This document shows, piece by piece, positions 54,034 to 63,395 of a stretch of DNA of 64,000 nucleotides. This DNA is from Trichobilharzia szidati (lineage: Eukaryota > Platyhelminthes > Trematoda > Strigeidida > Schistosomatidae), in NCBI GenBank assembly GCA_944472155.2, contig OX235274.1:32982052-33046051 (forward strand). The letters are read 5' to 3'. The notes beneath the pieces are model-generated. The model saw only the letters and a list, made by a program, of their open reading frames with translations. It was not told the origin of the DNA and did not search any database. The position numbers were made by a program, and so were the translations under genes. Position 1 is the first letter of the stretch; each line of letters opens with the position of its first letter.

Positions 54034-55995
54034 CTATATTGGATAATGCTTTGAATGGTAGTCACTTGGACAATGCATTTTTCTAATCTGACTTCTACTT
54101 TTAACTTTTGTTCTAAATGGTTTCCGTTCTCTTTTATCATTCATAAAAAATTTACTTCGTTGATTATTTAACCAATTTGATAAAATGGCGGGTTCTTCAA
54201 CTCGCTCTTTTTGTCCTGTTAAATTTTCCGCTTTCAGTAATTTTGTTTTAAATGAATTAAGCGTTAAATCTGTTGTTGGTGGTGTTGTTGTTGTTGTTGT
54301 TGTTGTTGCAGTGGTAGTGTATTCTTTATCGTATACCTTTGTTGATGTAGTCAAGGAAAGCAGATCAGAAAGTTTACTTAGACCTTTAGATCTTGTTGAC
54401 GATGGTGCTTGTGTTAGACTTCCACCACAGCCTGGTGATTCATCAGATTTCTTAGGCAAATCTCCAACGGTTAAGTAGGATTTTTCTAAAGAATAATCAT
54501 TCAACAGTGAAGTCTCTGGAAGCTGTTGTTGTTGTTGGTCTGTTTGTTGTTTTTTCTCTGTAAACGAGGGTAACACATCTTGATAATTTATATTCATTGA
54601 TAAGTGAGATGATGTATCTTCCCATTTTGTTGAGTCGTATGTCAATGAGTCAACATTTTCATTAGTTGTTGTAGGCAGCAGGGAAATAGGTGAACAAGGC
54701 GGAAATGCTTGTCTATCACCGTCATTTGAGGATGTCAGTTTAAGTTTATTCCAATCAATTTCGACTTCTTTATGAACTAGAAACTCTTGATTCTTATCAT
54801 CCGAATCATACGGCAGTGTTTTATCTATATCTAAACCATTTTTAATAATACTAGCTGTTCTCTCACGTTCTTTCATCTCTTCCATATTTAACAGATGTAA
54901 ACTAAAGTCTTTTTGGTTGGTTTCATAATTCAACCATTCTAGCCGACTTGTATCAATACAGGAAGACAAGGGATTCAGTAGGAGGAAGTTATTCGATAGT
55001 GTATCCTTTTGAGTAGTAATATAACCATTTTCATTTTCTAAATGATGATCTAATTTCTCAGTTATATCAGACAAAAAGAGGTTGTGTGTTGAATTAAATG
55101 ATTTATTGAAATAATCTACTTCACTGTCGATTAAATTATCCGGATTTTGAACTGGTATGCTTAAACGTGCATTTCTAAACATTGAAAGAATTTGCTCTGT
55201 GGTTGTAGTCAATTTGATTGCTGTCAATGGTTCACTGTGTGACACTGAAGATGAAGAGGATGGATAATCTGATTCGGTAGTATTCATATAATCATTAATT
55301 AAAATACGCGGTCTATAATAATGTGTTAATAAAGCACGTACACCAGGGAAATTTTCAATTAAACACGGTTCACTATGACGTTCCAGCAAAGCAATACGTT
55401 GAATGCGTAGATTATAGTCTCTCCCGTCACTCATTATCCAGTTTACTGCACTTAAAATTAAATCTTGTTTCAGTTTTTCAATATCTGCTAAATTTTGCGC
55501 CAAATTACATGCTTTATTCAACAGTGTCGCGTTATTTTCACTTGTCAATGTTGTATCTAAATTTGTTATATCACTTGGATTTAATAGATTAGGCGGGAGA
55601 TCTTTTATAGACGCATGTGTTTCCATCATTGAAATAGCCGCTGTAGCTGGGATAACCTTACGCATATTAAACTTTCCTAGATGACTGAGTAAACATTTCT
55701 GATGGAAGCGAACATCTTCAGCAGTTCTACTTGGACGCTTGATAAAATTTCCCTTGAATGGATATAAGCGATCCCACCACATTGGTGATATACAATCGAA
55801 AAATTGCAGTAATGATTGAATACGTCTACGATAGACGTCGATTTCTGTATTTAACGCATTTCCACACTGGATACCAGATTCATGTGTACTGCTTTGTACA
55901 GTATGCTTTGTCATTTGCAATGGTCGAAACAGTAAGGCATCATTTATTGTATCTTTTATACTCGAGTAGGTATGACGATTAACTATTTCTGACAT
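54034..55995 (-). CDS. Uncharacterised 653-residue protein, likely host gene
   Basis: The longest non-transposon ORF in the window, uninterrupted. The start ATG at 55995 has TAA TAA in frame just upstream, so it is the natural start if the exon is first. Not recognised as any family. The N-terminal third (about 1-240) looks folded: YRRRIQSLLQFFDCISPMWW, FHQKCLLSHLGKFNMRKVIP, then ILSAVNWIMSDGRDYNLRIQ. The rest is Ser/Thr/Asp-rich and probably disordered, with a short Gln run (about 5), a Thr-rich run and a basic C-terminus (RERKPFRTKVKSRSQIRK). No signal peptide or membrane segment is seen. A splice acceptor-like TTTATTTTTCAG lies downstream at about 53985, so a further exon is possible. Function not assigned. 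Confidence 0.8.
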   Translation of the reverse strand: MSEIVNRHTYSSIKDTINDALLFRPLQMTKHTVQSSTHESGIQCGNALNTEIDVYRRRIQSLLQFFDCISPMWWDRLYPFKGNFIKRPSRTAEDVRFHQKCLLSHLGKFNMRKVIPATAAISMMETHASIKDLPPNLLNPSDITNLDTTLTSENNATLLNKACNLAQNLADIEKLKQDLILSAVNWIMSDGRDYNLRIQRIALLERHSEPCLIENFPGVRALLTHYYRPRILINDYMNTTESDYPSSSSSVSHSEPLTAIKLTTTTEQILSMFRNARLSIPVQNPDNLIDSEVDYFNKSFNSTHNLFLSDITEKLDHHLENENGYITTQKDTLSNNFLLLNPLSSCIDTSRLEWLNYETNQKDFSLHLLNMEEMKERERTASIIKNGLDIDKTLPYDSDDKNQEFLVHKEVEIDWNKLKLTSSNDGDRQAFPPCSPISLLPTTTNENVDSLTYDSTKWEDTSSHLSMNINYQDVLPSFTEKKQQTDQQQQQLPETSLLNDYSLEKSYLTVGDLPKKSDESPGCGGSLTQAPSSTRSKGLSKLSDLLSLTTSTKVYDKEYTTTATTTTTTTTPPTTDLTLNSFKTKLLKAENLTGQKERVEEPAILSNWLNNQRSKFFMNDKRERKPFRTKVKSRSQIRKMHCPSDYHSKHYPI

Positions 55996-56644
55996 CCTTT
56001 ATTAGGTGTAAGTATTTCAGTTCATGGTTTTTTTTTCTGACCATATTCAAGTATCGATCTGAGTTATTCAACCTAGACAAAATGAAGTCATTTTGGCCTT
56101 GAGGTCACGTGATGCTATCGCCTATTTAAGTGAATTAGTATTTGTTAATGTGTAACTTTACCCAGTGATGATCACTGAGAGAAGGATTTACGTAGTTTCT
56201 GATCCAGTTTCTGAAATGTACAACAAAGAAGAATTCCAATGTTGGCCTACTTTACTATTTAAATAACCGCGAAAATTCCTAGTAACCAATGAAACAAAGG
56301 AAGTCTCCGTTATATGAATCTATATCGAAAAGAGGAACAGGTGTTACAAAAATCTAAACCTTTTTAATAGAAAATATCACCTTCCAATTATTCTTTTGTA
56401 CTTACAGTGGACACATTTCATTAAAGGCTGCCAGTTTGAAACCTGAGCTACCCGAATACTTCATCACTATATTGAATATAATTTCTCTTGCTCTCATACT
56501 TTGTTTTAATCAAATAAAATATGACTCCTAATGGTGTTTCCTACTCTAGTGAGTATTTAAAATGTCTACAATCTGCTGATTTTCAAGTGTCTAATAAACT
56601 TGAGAAATAGCGAAATCGTGAGTGGCAACATACGGCAGTACATG
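55996..56644. other. Upstream region of the 653-codon gene
   Basis: Probable promoter/5' region by position only. No TATA-like or other site can be supported, and no repeat was recognised. Confidence 0.4.
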
Positions 56645-56910
56645 AGATAGTTGTTCGTGAGATTTGATCATATTAGATGGTCGGAGGTAATCAGGAGAAA
56701 GCCATGGACCTAAGTTTCATGTTAGTTGGCACCCGTCAGCAAGGCGTATCTGCAACCACATTGAAGGAACAGCTCATGTCCCTTCTGAGATTCGAACCCG
56801 CGTCACCCAGTGAGTACTGCAGCCAGAGATGTCACAACCACTGAGCTATTCGGTCTCGCGATTGACCTCCTGTATGACTGTAGTGGATATTTTGATTGGA
56901 CACTAGTAAT
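56645..56910 (-). repeat. T2 SINE, single unit
   Basis: In complement: CTAGTGTCCAATCAAAATAT (end of a preceding unit), CCACTACAGTC, GAATAGCTCAGTGGTTGTG (A box), CGGGTTCGAATC (B box), then CTTGCTGACGGGTGCC and CTCCGACCATCTAATATG. Confidence 0.8.
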
Positions 56911-56939
56911 ATATTGTTTAGATATCTTTTTGAATACAA

Positions 56940-57790
56940 TTTAAGCAAGTGAATGCAGATTTTCGATAAATTCTCAACAAGTTATACATTTCCGTAATAA
57001 AATATTGAACATAAACATTTGAAGAACAATATAGGTCAATAGGACCAAGTATAATCAAGGGGAATGTAAGTAGAATAACAATAACAACAATATACAGTGA
57101 AACTAAGATTAAATTGTGAAACTATCGCACAGCATGATACTGATAGTAAAGTTAACAGTATAAATAAAGATAATATTTACAATATAATAAAGATTTTTGT
57201 ATTTCCCAATGAATGAAAAACAAAACGATATTGTTTTTACAAAACAATATCGTTTTGTTTTTCATTCATTGGGAAATACAAAAACCTTTATTATAATGAA
57301 TATCATATACCCAATGCCCAAATTTTTTCAAACCGTTAAAAGTGAACTTGGTTTGGACATATATAAAGATAATATTTACAGTTATCCTTTGTCACCGGGA
57401 GAAAGAAACTATTCTAGGTAGGGGTTGAAAGCCATGGGAGGCAAACAGATTGAACAGACTTTTTCTGAAAACAGAGATTGGGTTGAAAAATTCTTACAGC
57501 AACCGTCATAGCTACCGATGGTGAGCAAACCTGGGGTGGGAATTGAGGTGGGACCTTGTACAGATCTGGGAAAACTGTATTTTTATCAATCTTGTATTCC
57601 CGTATCCACAAGGTGTGACCATATGGAACTCCTGATTGACTTTACATCTCCCGTATCTAACCATGCTGGACAACGTTCAGTAAGGCGATGGTGGGCTTTC
57701 CGAGTCTTACTACCTATGTAACTGCATCCACAAGAACTACTTATATTCCATCGGATTATATTCGATTCTATTGATGCACATAGTTTTTCA
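56940..57790 (-). mobile_element. Penelope-like element, GIY-YIG and 3' end, with palindrome
   Basis: The minus strand at 57610-57750 reads SCGCSYIGSKTRKAHHRL, then TERCPAWLDTGDVKSIRSS and a HLVDTGIQD piece, a GIY-YIG start with CxC and YIG intact. The downstream frame 57414-57611 ends QPNLCFQKKSVQ. The 3' part parallels 10990-11560. Two stops separate the pieces. Confidence 0.75.
57183..57295. repeat. Near-perfect palindrome, 55-bp arms
   Basis: Arms 57183-57237 and 57241-57295 differ at one position by hand alignment; the spacer is TAC. The wider segment is flanked by the direct repeat AAAGATAATATTTACA (about 57167-57182 and 57366-57381). Confidence 0.92.
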
Positions 57791-57799
57791 AAAGTCTGT

Positions 57800-58080
57800 G
57801 ACTACTATTTTATTATGTAATTAGGTATTAAGCCTGATGATAAACTACCCAAAATACATAATTGCTTCCCCAAATCATGTTCTAAAATTATCTTTATGGA
57901 GATATTTTAATATCTTTTATAAATTTGAACTTTTGTTTTGATATTTCATGTAATTCCTGAGTTTATTTCTGAGACTCCCACAAAATATATCAAGAAAGAC
58001 GTAGCACACTATAGAGTGAAGGAACATATCACAGACTATTTTCAAGCTCTGTTCTGTAAGTATTTGATCAATTTCAAGGT
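57800..58080. other. AT-rich spacer
   Basis: Nothing recognised. Confidence 0.4.
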
Positions 58081-58084
58081 ACAT

Positions 58085-58290
58085 TTGATCACTGACTGAC
58101 ACTAGTTAGATTACTGGATAGGCATCTTTTTATCATACTTTTGGTTTCTTTAGCAGTACAGGTCAGTGATTCCGCCAAGGATCAAACCTTTAGGTCATCA
58201 GTCGAACACCTTATTATCTAGTACTAGAAAACATAATTTACTGCCTGATAAATTCTAACTTCTGACAATTTCGTCATTCTCTAAATAATG
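58085..58290 (-). repeat. T1 SINE, very degenerate
   Basis: The complement shows GTACTGCTAAAGAAACC at the place of the hammerhead-shaped segment, and TAATCTAACTAGTGTCAGTC as tail. Confidence 0.5.
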
Positions 58291-58429
58291 CCTACTGGTT
58301 ATGAAATCTACTTTGATTTCAGATGTAAACTTGGCCAAGTTCAATTTTAAGCATTGGAAGAGTGCGACTACACCAATAAACTTGGAACGTTCAATCAGCA
58401 GATTATTAAAATGGGGTTTGGGGAAAAAC

Positions 58430-58570
58430 TGCTTTAAAGTTTAGGCTAAGGATAAGTTTAGATTAGGTTAACCTAATAAGAGGGATATTGGAGTTGGTCC
58501 GATTCAGACTAAGGTCAAGGATAGTTTCGTGTTAGGGTTAGGTTAAAGATAGAATGAGGTTAGGTTTAGA
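58430..58570 (+). repeat. Interstitial degenerate TTAGG/TTAGGG-like tract
   Basis: Contains GTGTTAGGGTTAGGTT (58530-58545), GATTAGGTTAACC and GAGGTTAGGTTTAG. TTAGGG is the usual flatworm telomere unit. The tract is too short and impure to be a telomere. Confidence 0.45.
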
Positions 58571-58825
58571 AGACCTAGATGAGTACATGAATATAATATG
58601 GCTTAATTTCTCTGTTGATTCGCCAATGCAAATCTGCGAGACATTTTTGTCACAAGTCGGAGAAAATAAGTATCCTGTGTAACATTTTAATGCAGAGAAG
58701 ACCAGCAGTCCAGCGAAGAGTCTCTTTTCGGCGAATTCATTTTCACAGCTGTACAATTGCAAATATACATGGTTATTTCGTATGCATGTGTACATTAACG
58801 TTGTTAAACGAAAATACAATTAGTA

Positions 58826-59369
58826 AGTACTTTGACTGGACACTAGTAACTACTGTGATGAGCCTAGTCCTTTCTTCGGTACAGACTAAATTCTATCAGT
58901 CAGGTTTGCAATGTGGCCACCACTCTAGGTAGTTTGCCATCACAGTGCACTGTGAATTGTTGATATTAGGTGGTTGTAGGCAATCAGCAGGAAGCCTTGG
59001 ACCAACTAATATCACCAAATCAATGTGCACTGTGATGGTGAGCTACCTAAAATTGTGGCCTCATTGCAAACCTGGCTGATAGAATTCAGTCTGCACCAAA
59101 GACAGGACTAGACGCATTACACTAATTACTAGTGTCTAATCAAAGTATCCACTACAGTCCTGCAGGAGGCCAATCGCGAGCCCGAATAGCTCAGTGGTAA
59201 CATCTCTGACTGCAGTACTCACTGGGTGACGCGGGTTCGAGTCTCTGTAGGGACAGGAGTTCCTTCAAGGTTGCAGATACGCCTCGCTGACTGGTGAGTA
59301 AGTGTCAACTTGTACGAAACCTAGGTCAGACTGGGCTTCCTGCCGATTGCCTCCGACCATCTAATACCA
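58826..59369. repeat. T2 SINE compound insertion with ~140-bp hairpin arms and TSD
   Basis: The left part (to about 59003) is inverted; the right part is a plus tandem of T2 end plus full T2 (A box TAGCTCAGTGG, B box CGGGTTCGAGTC at 59232-59243). Arms are about 58829-58968 and 59009-59147. The insertion is bracketed by ACAATTAGTA at 58816-58825 and 59370-59379. Confidence 0.82.
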
Positions 59370-59379
59370 ACAATTAGTA

Positions 59380-59820
59380 TGTTCTTGGAGGAGTTAATGA
59401 CTTTTTATTCATTTTTTTTCATAAATATATTCGTATTTTATACGTGATGATCACTTTTTTTCATGTGATTGGTGCGCCCCTACCTTTCGGTGCTTAATGT
59501 TTAACTTCGCCATAGATTCGTAAATCTTGCACACAACTTTTCATTTTTAATTTCAGTATGCTTCTAATCAATAATCCTCTCCATTAATCTCATTAACCAG
59601 TTACCTTTTATGCATTTATATTTGAAAATTGTTACATTGTTTATTCTCTTGTCAGTTAGCTTTTGCAGACTACAATATTCTGTGTAATGGACAGCTACAG
59701 TGAATCATGCCTAATACACATAACAATTGTGACATTTACGAGTGTAAATTCGTTTGTTGGGCTTTATGTTTGTTTATACTGGTATTTAATATACGTAAGC
59801 ACAGAGCTAATCAGAAGTAT
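59380..59820. other. AT-rich spacer
   Basis: Nothing recognised. Confidence 0.4.
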
Positions 59821-59824
59821 TGAT

Positions 59825-60255
59825 GAATACTGCTAAGCAAACTGAATCATGTTCGCAATTTGGAGCTAGGTATATCGGTAGTTCAACACGGGTTTTGTCC
59901 AAGAGGGTGCAAGATCACTATATCACCTAGTTAGGAAGGGGTAGAAATGTGGCTGTATGAAGTGAAATAACTAAATATTTGGTCGATACTGGTCACCTTA
60001 TTTCTACAGGCTCTTTCTTTAAAGTTATGTATAAGGTGAAGAATAACCTGCCCAAGGTAATACGCATCCGACTCATTTGTATTGCTGCACCCTTGGTCAT
60101 TTGAATAGAAAAGCCAGACCTTTGTATACAGAAAATGTTTGTTCAAACCCTTTAACTGTCATGGTCTGAATCTTTCTATGCTAAACTAACATAATCCCCA
60201 TTTCTACTTTGGCCTTGTTTATTTTTCGTCTTTATTTATTCAGTTTGTATATCCT
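59825..60255 (+). pseudogene. PLE GIY-YIG nuclease relic
   Basis: Reads SGARYIGSSTRVLSKRVQDH, a stop, EITKYLVDTGHLISTGSFFK, VMYKVKNNLPKVIRI and IEKPDLCIQKMFVQTL. This is the nuclease from its YIG motif to the C-terminal tail; the N-terminal strand and the RT are absent. Three stops. The 3' tail runs into an RTE fragment. Confidence 0.72.
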
Positions 60256-60269
60256 CCCCTTATTCTGTT

Positions 60270-60800
60270 GATTGTTATTATTAATGTCACTAAGCATAAG
60301 GAACAAGATTCGCATTTTCAACACCAATGTGAAGTTTGTCAGTTTTTCTATACGGGTCAGAAACTTGTACTGCGTGTCAGTCGAGAGAAGTATTTCCAAT
60401 AGCCTGTTGCAGACTTTTATCAACAGCTGTCCCCTTCCTTGGCTCCATACTGAAGATCAAATGACCAGTCAGAAAGAATTAGCAACAAGGAACTCTGGCG
60501 ATGAAAAAACCAATCAAGAGCCTATCGCTGAACAAATATGTAGGAGAAAATGGAGATGGTCAGGCATACATTGAGGAGACCGCCGAATGACATCGCGCGC
60601 AATACAGGCCATAGCTCGAGTGGAATGGAAGCGACTAGCTGGTCGACGGTGCGAGGGTGACATGGAGGAGATCATGTGAGTAAGAGATGAGAGAGTTTGA
60701 CGAATCGTGGATCCAGATGAAGAGGACGGCAGAAGATAAAAGAAAGTCAAGTTGCGTTGTTGAAGCCCTATGTTCTACTCGGAAGGCAAGGGAATAACAA
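60270..60800 (+). mobile_element. RTE-clade LINE 3' end, decayed
   Basis: Starts SIRNKIRIFNTNVKF in translation; contains LLQTFINSCP and QICRRKWRWSG; ends GGAAGGCAAGGGAATAACAA (60781-60800) with an AAT tail. Confidence 0.8.
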
Positions 60801-60814
60801 TAATAATAAATAAT

Positions 60815-61440
60815 ATTAATTTCACTTTGAACAGTTCCCGGGATTATTTCACTTGTTACCTTTATTTATTTAATTCAGTATAATTCGTGCAATAATGTCT
60901 GATCATAATTATCGCCATTGTTGTGTAATGTTTTAACTGACTACTAATCTTATTATTGTTACATCCCATTTTGAGATTTATAGGTTTATAACAGAAAAGG
61001 TGTTCAGAAAAGAGTTACTCTTTTTGGCGATATCGTTCTCAAGCTGTACAATTGCAACATATGTAGTAAATTTTCTTAGCAGTAAAATGAATATTTCCAA
61101 AGATTTTGTGGGAGATAACAAATTTCGTCGATGGGTTAGAAACTAAGATAAGCAAATTGAGTGGCGTAATCTAATTGACGGGGTTGAGGAGAACTCAACT
61201 AAAATTAAAATTGAACAAAAGTCAAGTTAACAACAGTGGTAATAAAGGGGGTGGTGGAAGAAAATATTATACAATTAAGAAACAAACAAAAATTGCGCAA
61301 TGGGTGTTAAGATAGGTCAGGTCCACTGTAGATTTAATGACTGAACAAACCTCTTTTGTATGCAAAGTACGGATTTTAACATGTGAATTGCCATAGTTTT
61401 CATGAATTATTTTGTAAAGTACACAATCAATTGCATTTCG
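60815..61440. other. Unannotated spacer
   Basis: A ~55-bp stretch at 61008-61065 resembles 58712-58775. Nothing coding recognised. Confidence 0.45.
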
Positions 61441-61486
61441 TCACAATTTAAATTATCAAAATTATATATATATATATATATCAGAA

Positions 61487-61735
61487 GTGCGTCGGTGGCA
61501 TAGCGGTTAGGAGGCTCACCGACCATGCACATGGTCTGGGGTACGATCCCCGGCCGGCGCACTCCCTTACCTCGCTAAGCTAGCTAAAATGCTGGTTAAG
61601 AGGGAAGGTTGGGCATGAGGTTAGCAACCCCATCCTGTAAAAATAAACACTGCTACCGAAACTTCAAGGCACTAGCTTGAAGCCCTATGTTCCACTGGGA
61701 ACGTGAAGGAATAATAAAATAATAATAATATATAT
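61487..61735 (+). repeat. T3 tRNA-derived SINE with RTE-like 3' tail
   Basis: The first 76 bp fold like a tRNA: acceptor GTGCGTC/GGCGCAC (7 pairs, one G-U), A box TGGCATAGCGG (61496-61506, matching the Pol III consensus TRGCNNAGYGG), anticodon-type arm GACCA/TGGTC, B-box-like GGTACGATCCC. An unrelated body follows. The last ~55 bp (GAAGCCCTATGTTCCAC then GGAATAATAAAATAATAATA) equal the RTE 3' end. Confidence 0.85.
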
Positions 61736-61765
61736 ATATATATATATATATCAGAACAAGACATA

Positions 61766-62784
61766 TAAGCGAACAATACTGTTGTTTTCAATTAGATCTT
61801 CTTCAGACTTTACTCTAATTTACATAGACTTATATATAAAAATTGTTTAACCAATGACGGTGATTTTGTGGATCAAATAATAATAATAATGTGGTAAATG
61901 TTTTGAACGAAATTAATAACGATGATTATAATGATAACAAAATATTGATAATAAGGTTTATGCAGGTGATAAGAATAACAAAGATAGTAATATTTGTATA
62001 TGTAGACAATTCAATAAATAAATAAATTAGGTCAAATCTTAAAAGGCGAAGTGGAACGATAATCAGACTTTAAATAAATATCATAAAAGTACGAAGGAGA
62101 TGGAAGATAAGAAAGGGTGGGAGGGTTTTGAATAGAATTCACCTAGGCCAAGAGAGAGACAAAGGTAGAACAAACTTCTTTTGTATGCAAAGACTAGGAT
62201 TGTTCTCTCAAATTTCCATAGCTTCGGCTGTGTAAAAGACGGGTTCGAAAGGCTCGATGGAATGCGATACATAACTTTGAAGGCACTATTTTTGTCCACT
62301 TGGTGACCGCTATCGGTCAAATGAGCTAAAATAGAACTTCTTATAGATTTTATTTGACCTTTTTCCGAACCTTGAAGGAAGATGCTCATTTTAATGCGTG
62401 TGTTAAGCTGTCTAGTTGTTCGCTCTATATAGCTCTCTCCACAGGAGCAACTAAATTTATAGATGTACATAGAAGTGACACAGCTAGGAAGATTGTCTTT
62501 CGCTTTAGCAATCATAATTGGTCGGTTGGAAAATGACAAACAAAGGGTGGCGGCAATGTAAGTCCGTTTTATTGCCCTCGATAACCTCAGATGTACGACT
62601 TCACTAGCCACGTCCCCATTAAATTGCAATTTCACGAACAGTTGTTTCTTTTTAACTGTTGTCAGTTTCTCTTTATTGTACCTGGTGTTCATGTGTCTCC
62701 TTAAAAAATCTATAAATATAAATCTATGTAAATTAGAGTAAAGCCTGAAGAAGATCCAAATGAAAACAATATTGTTTGCTTATA
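61766..62784 (-). mobile_element. PLE segment bounded by ~80-bp inverted repeats
   Basis: Inverted repeats at 61766-61845 and 62706-62784 (sharing GATCTTCTTCAG and CTTTACTCTAATTTACATAG) enclose an intact GIY-YIG ORF and its 3' UTR. No RT domain lies between them. Confidence 0.82.
62081..62692 (-). CDS. PLE linker plus GIY-YIG endonuclease, intact frame
   Basis: 203-codon uninterrupted frame. Residues 1-60 are the PLE linker (KKKQLFVKLQFNGDVASEVV, RAIKRTYIAATLCLSF). The GIY-YIG domain starts near residue 75 with SMYIYKFSCSCGESYIERTT; the CxC pair is present and the first motif is YIY, but the second motif reads YIE instead of YIG. It continues LNTRIKMSIFLQG, SSILAHLTDSGHQ and SAFKVMYRIPSS, the usual C-terminal order. 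Compared with full PLE proteins it lacks the whole RT, so it is a 5'-truncated copy whose frame survived, or a separately maintained nuclease. Gly-to-Glu in the active-site strand argues for loss of activity. The Met is the first in frame, not a proven start. Confidence 0.75.
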   Translation of the reverse strand: MNTRYNKEKLTTVKKKQLFVKLQFNGDVASEVVHLRLSRAIKRTYIAATLCLSFSNRPIMIAKAKDNLPSCVTSMYIYKFSCSCGESYIERTTRQLNTRIKMSIFLQGSEKGQIKSIRSSILAHLTDSGHQVDKNSAFKVMYRIPSSLSNPSFTQPKLWKFERTILVFAYKRSLFYLCLSLGLGEFYSKPSHPFLSSISFVLL

Positions 62785-62799
62785 GGTCTAGTTCTAATA

Positions 62800-63329
62800 T
62801 TAATAATGGGAACATCTAAAGATATATATACGATTATACAGCCTGATGATAAATTTGTTGAGAAGGGACTCTTTGCTGAATCACTTGTTTTGATTTCCGA
62901 TATTTCCCAATGGGAATTTTCTACGAATTTGAAAATTAAGGTATAACCAGTCCACCGAAATAGCTAGCCATACTTTGACTGGTTTCAACTGATTCGGTTC
63001 TCGGAGCTGACTCGAACCCCGGATACACCATTGATGAATTCAATCCCAAAAAAGTGAAGCAGTCGTACAGTGTTCAGATCTCTTTCATTTGGCCAGCTAG
63101 CAGACACTGCTGGTTGATGTGAATGGTCTCCAACTACTAATTCATATCAATCAATCGGTAGTATGTAGCACCATGCATTTAAGTGTATGTGATGATGGAG
63201 TGTTACTGGGTTGAGAGTTCATCTCACTTGATTAGAATGTGCCTTCAGAACACTACACTATAACCAACTGATCAATTTAAAATACTCCTCACACTAAAAT
63301 AGACACATATCTAGACATAATTATAAAAC
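62800..63329. other. Spacer with possible tRNA-like remnant
   Basis: The complement of 63006-63025 gives CCGGGGTTCGAGTCAGCTCC, a B-box-like sequence. ATATCAATCAATCGGTAGTA at 63142-63161 recurs at about 49292-49311. Too little for a confident element call. Confidence 0.4.
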
Positions 63330-63393
63330 TTGGGCACTGTGGTAGAGTGTAACTCCATTATATGGATAAGATTTTATTTTGATAAATCACACA
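63330..63393 (-). mobile_element. PLE 3' terminal fragment next to RTE
   Basis: AACTTGGGCACTGTGGTAGA through GATAAATCACACAGT matches 9388-9458, the end of the PLE left arm. Confidence 0.68.
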
Positions 63394-63395
63394 GT

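Noticed and set aside
54185..54478. 97-codon plus-strand ORF with a Val-rich run
   Set aside because: It lies antisense to the Thr/Gln-rich part of the 653-codon gene; the hydrophobic run is the complement of a repeat-encoded stretch.
61487..61562. Functional tRNA gene at the T3 head
   Set aside because: The fold is good, but the anticodon loop and T loop deviate and the unit is fused to a body with an RTE tail, so a SINE is the better call.
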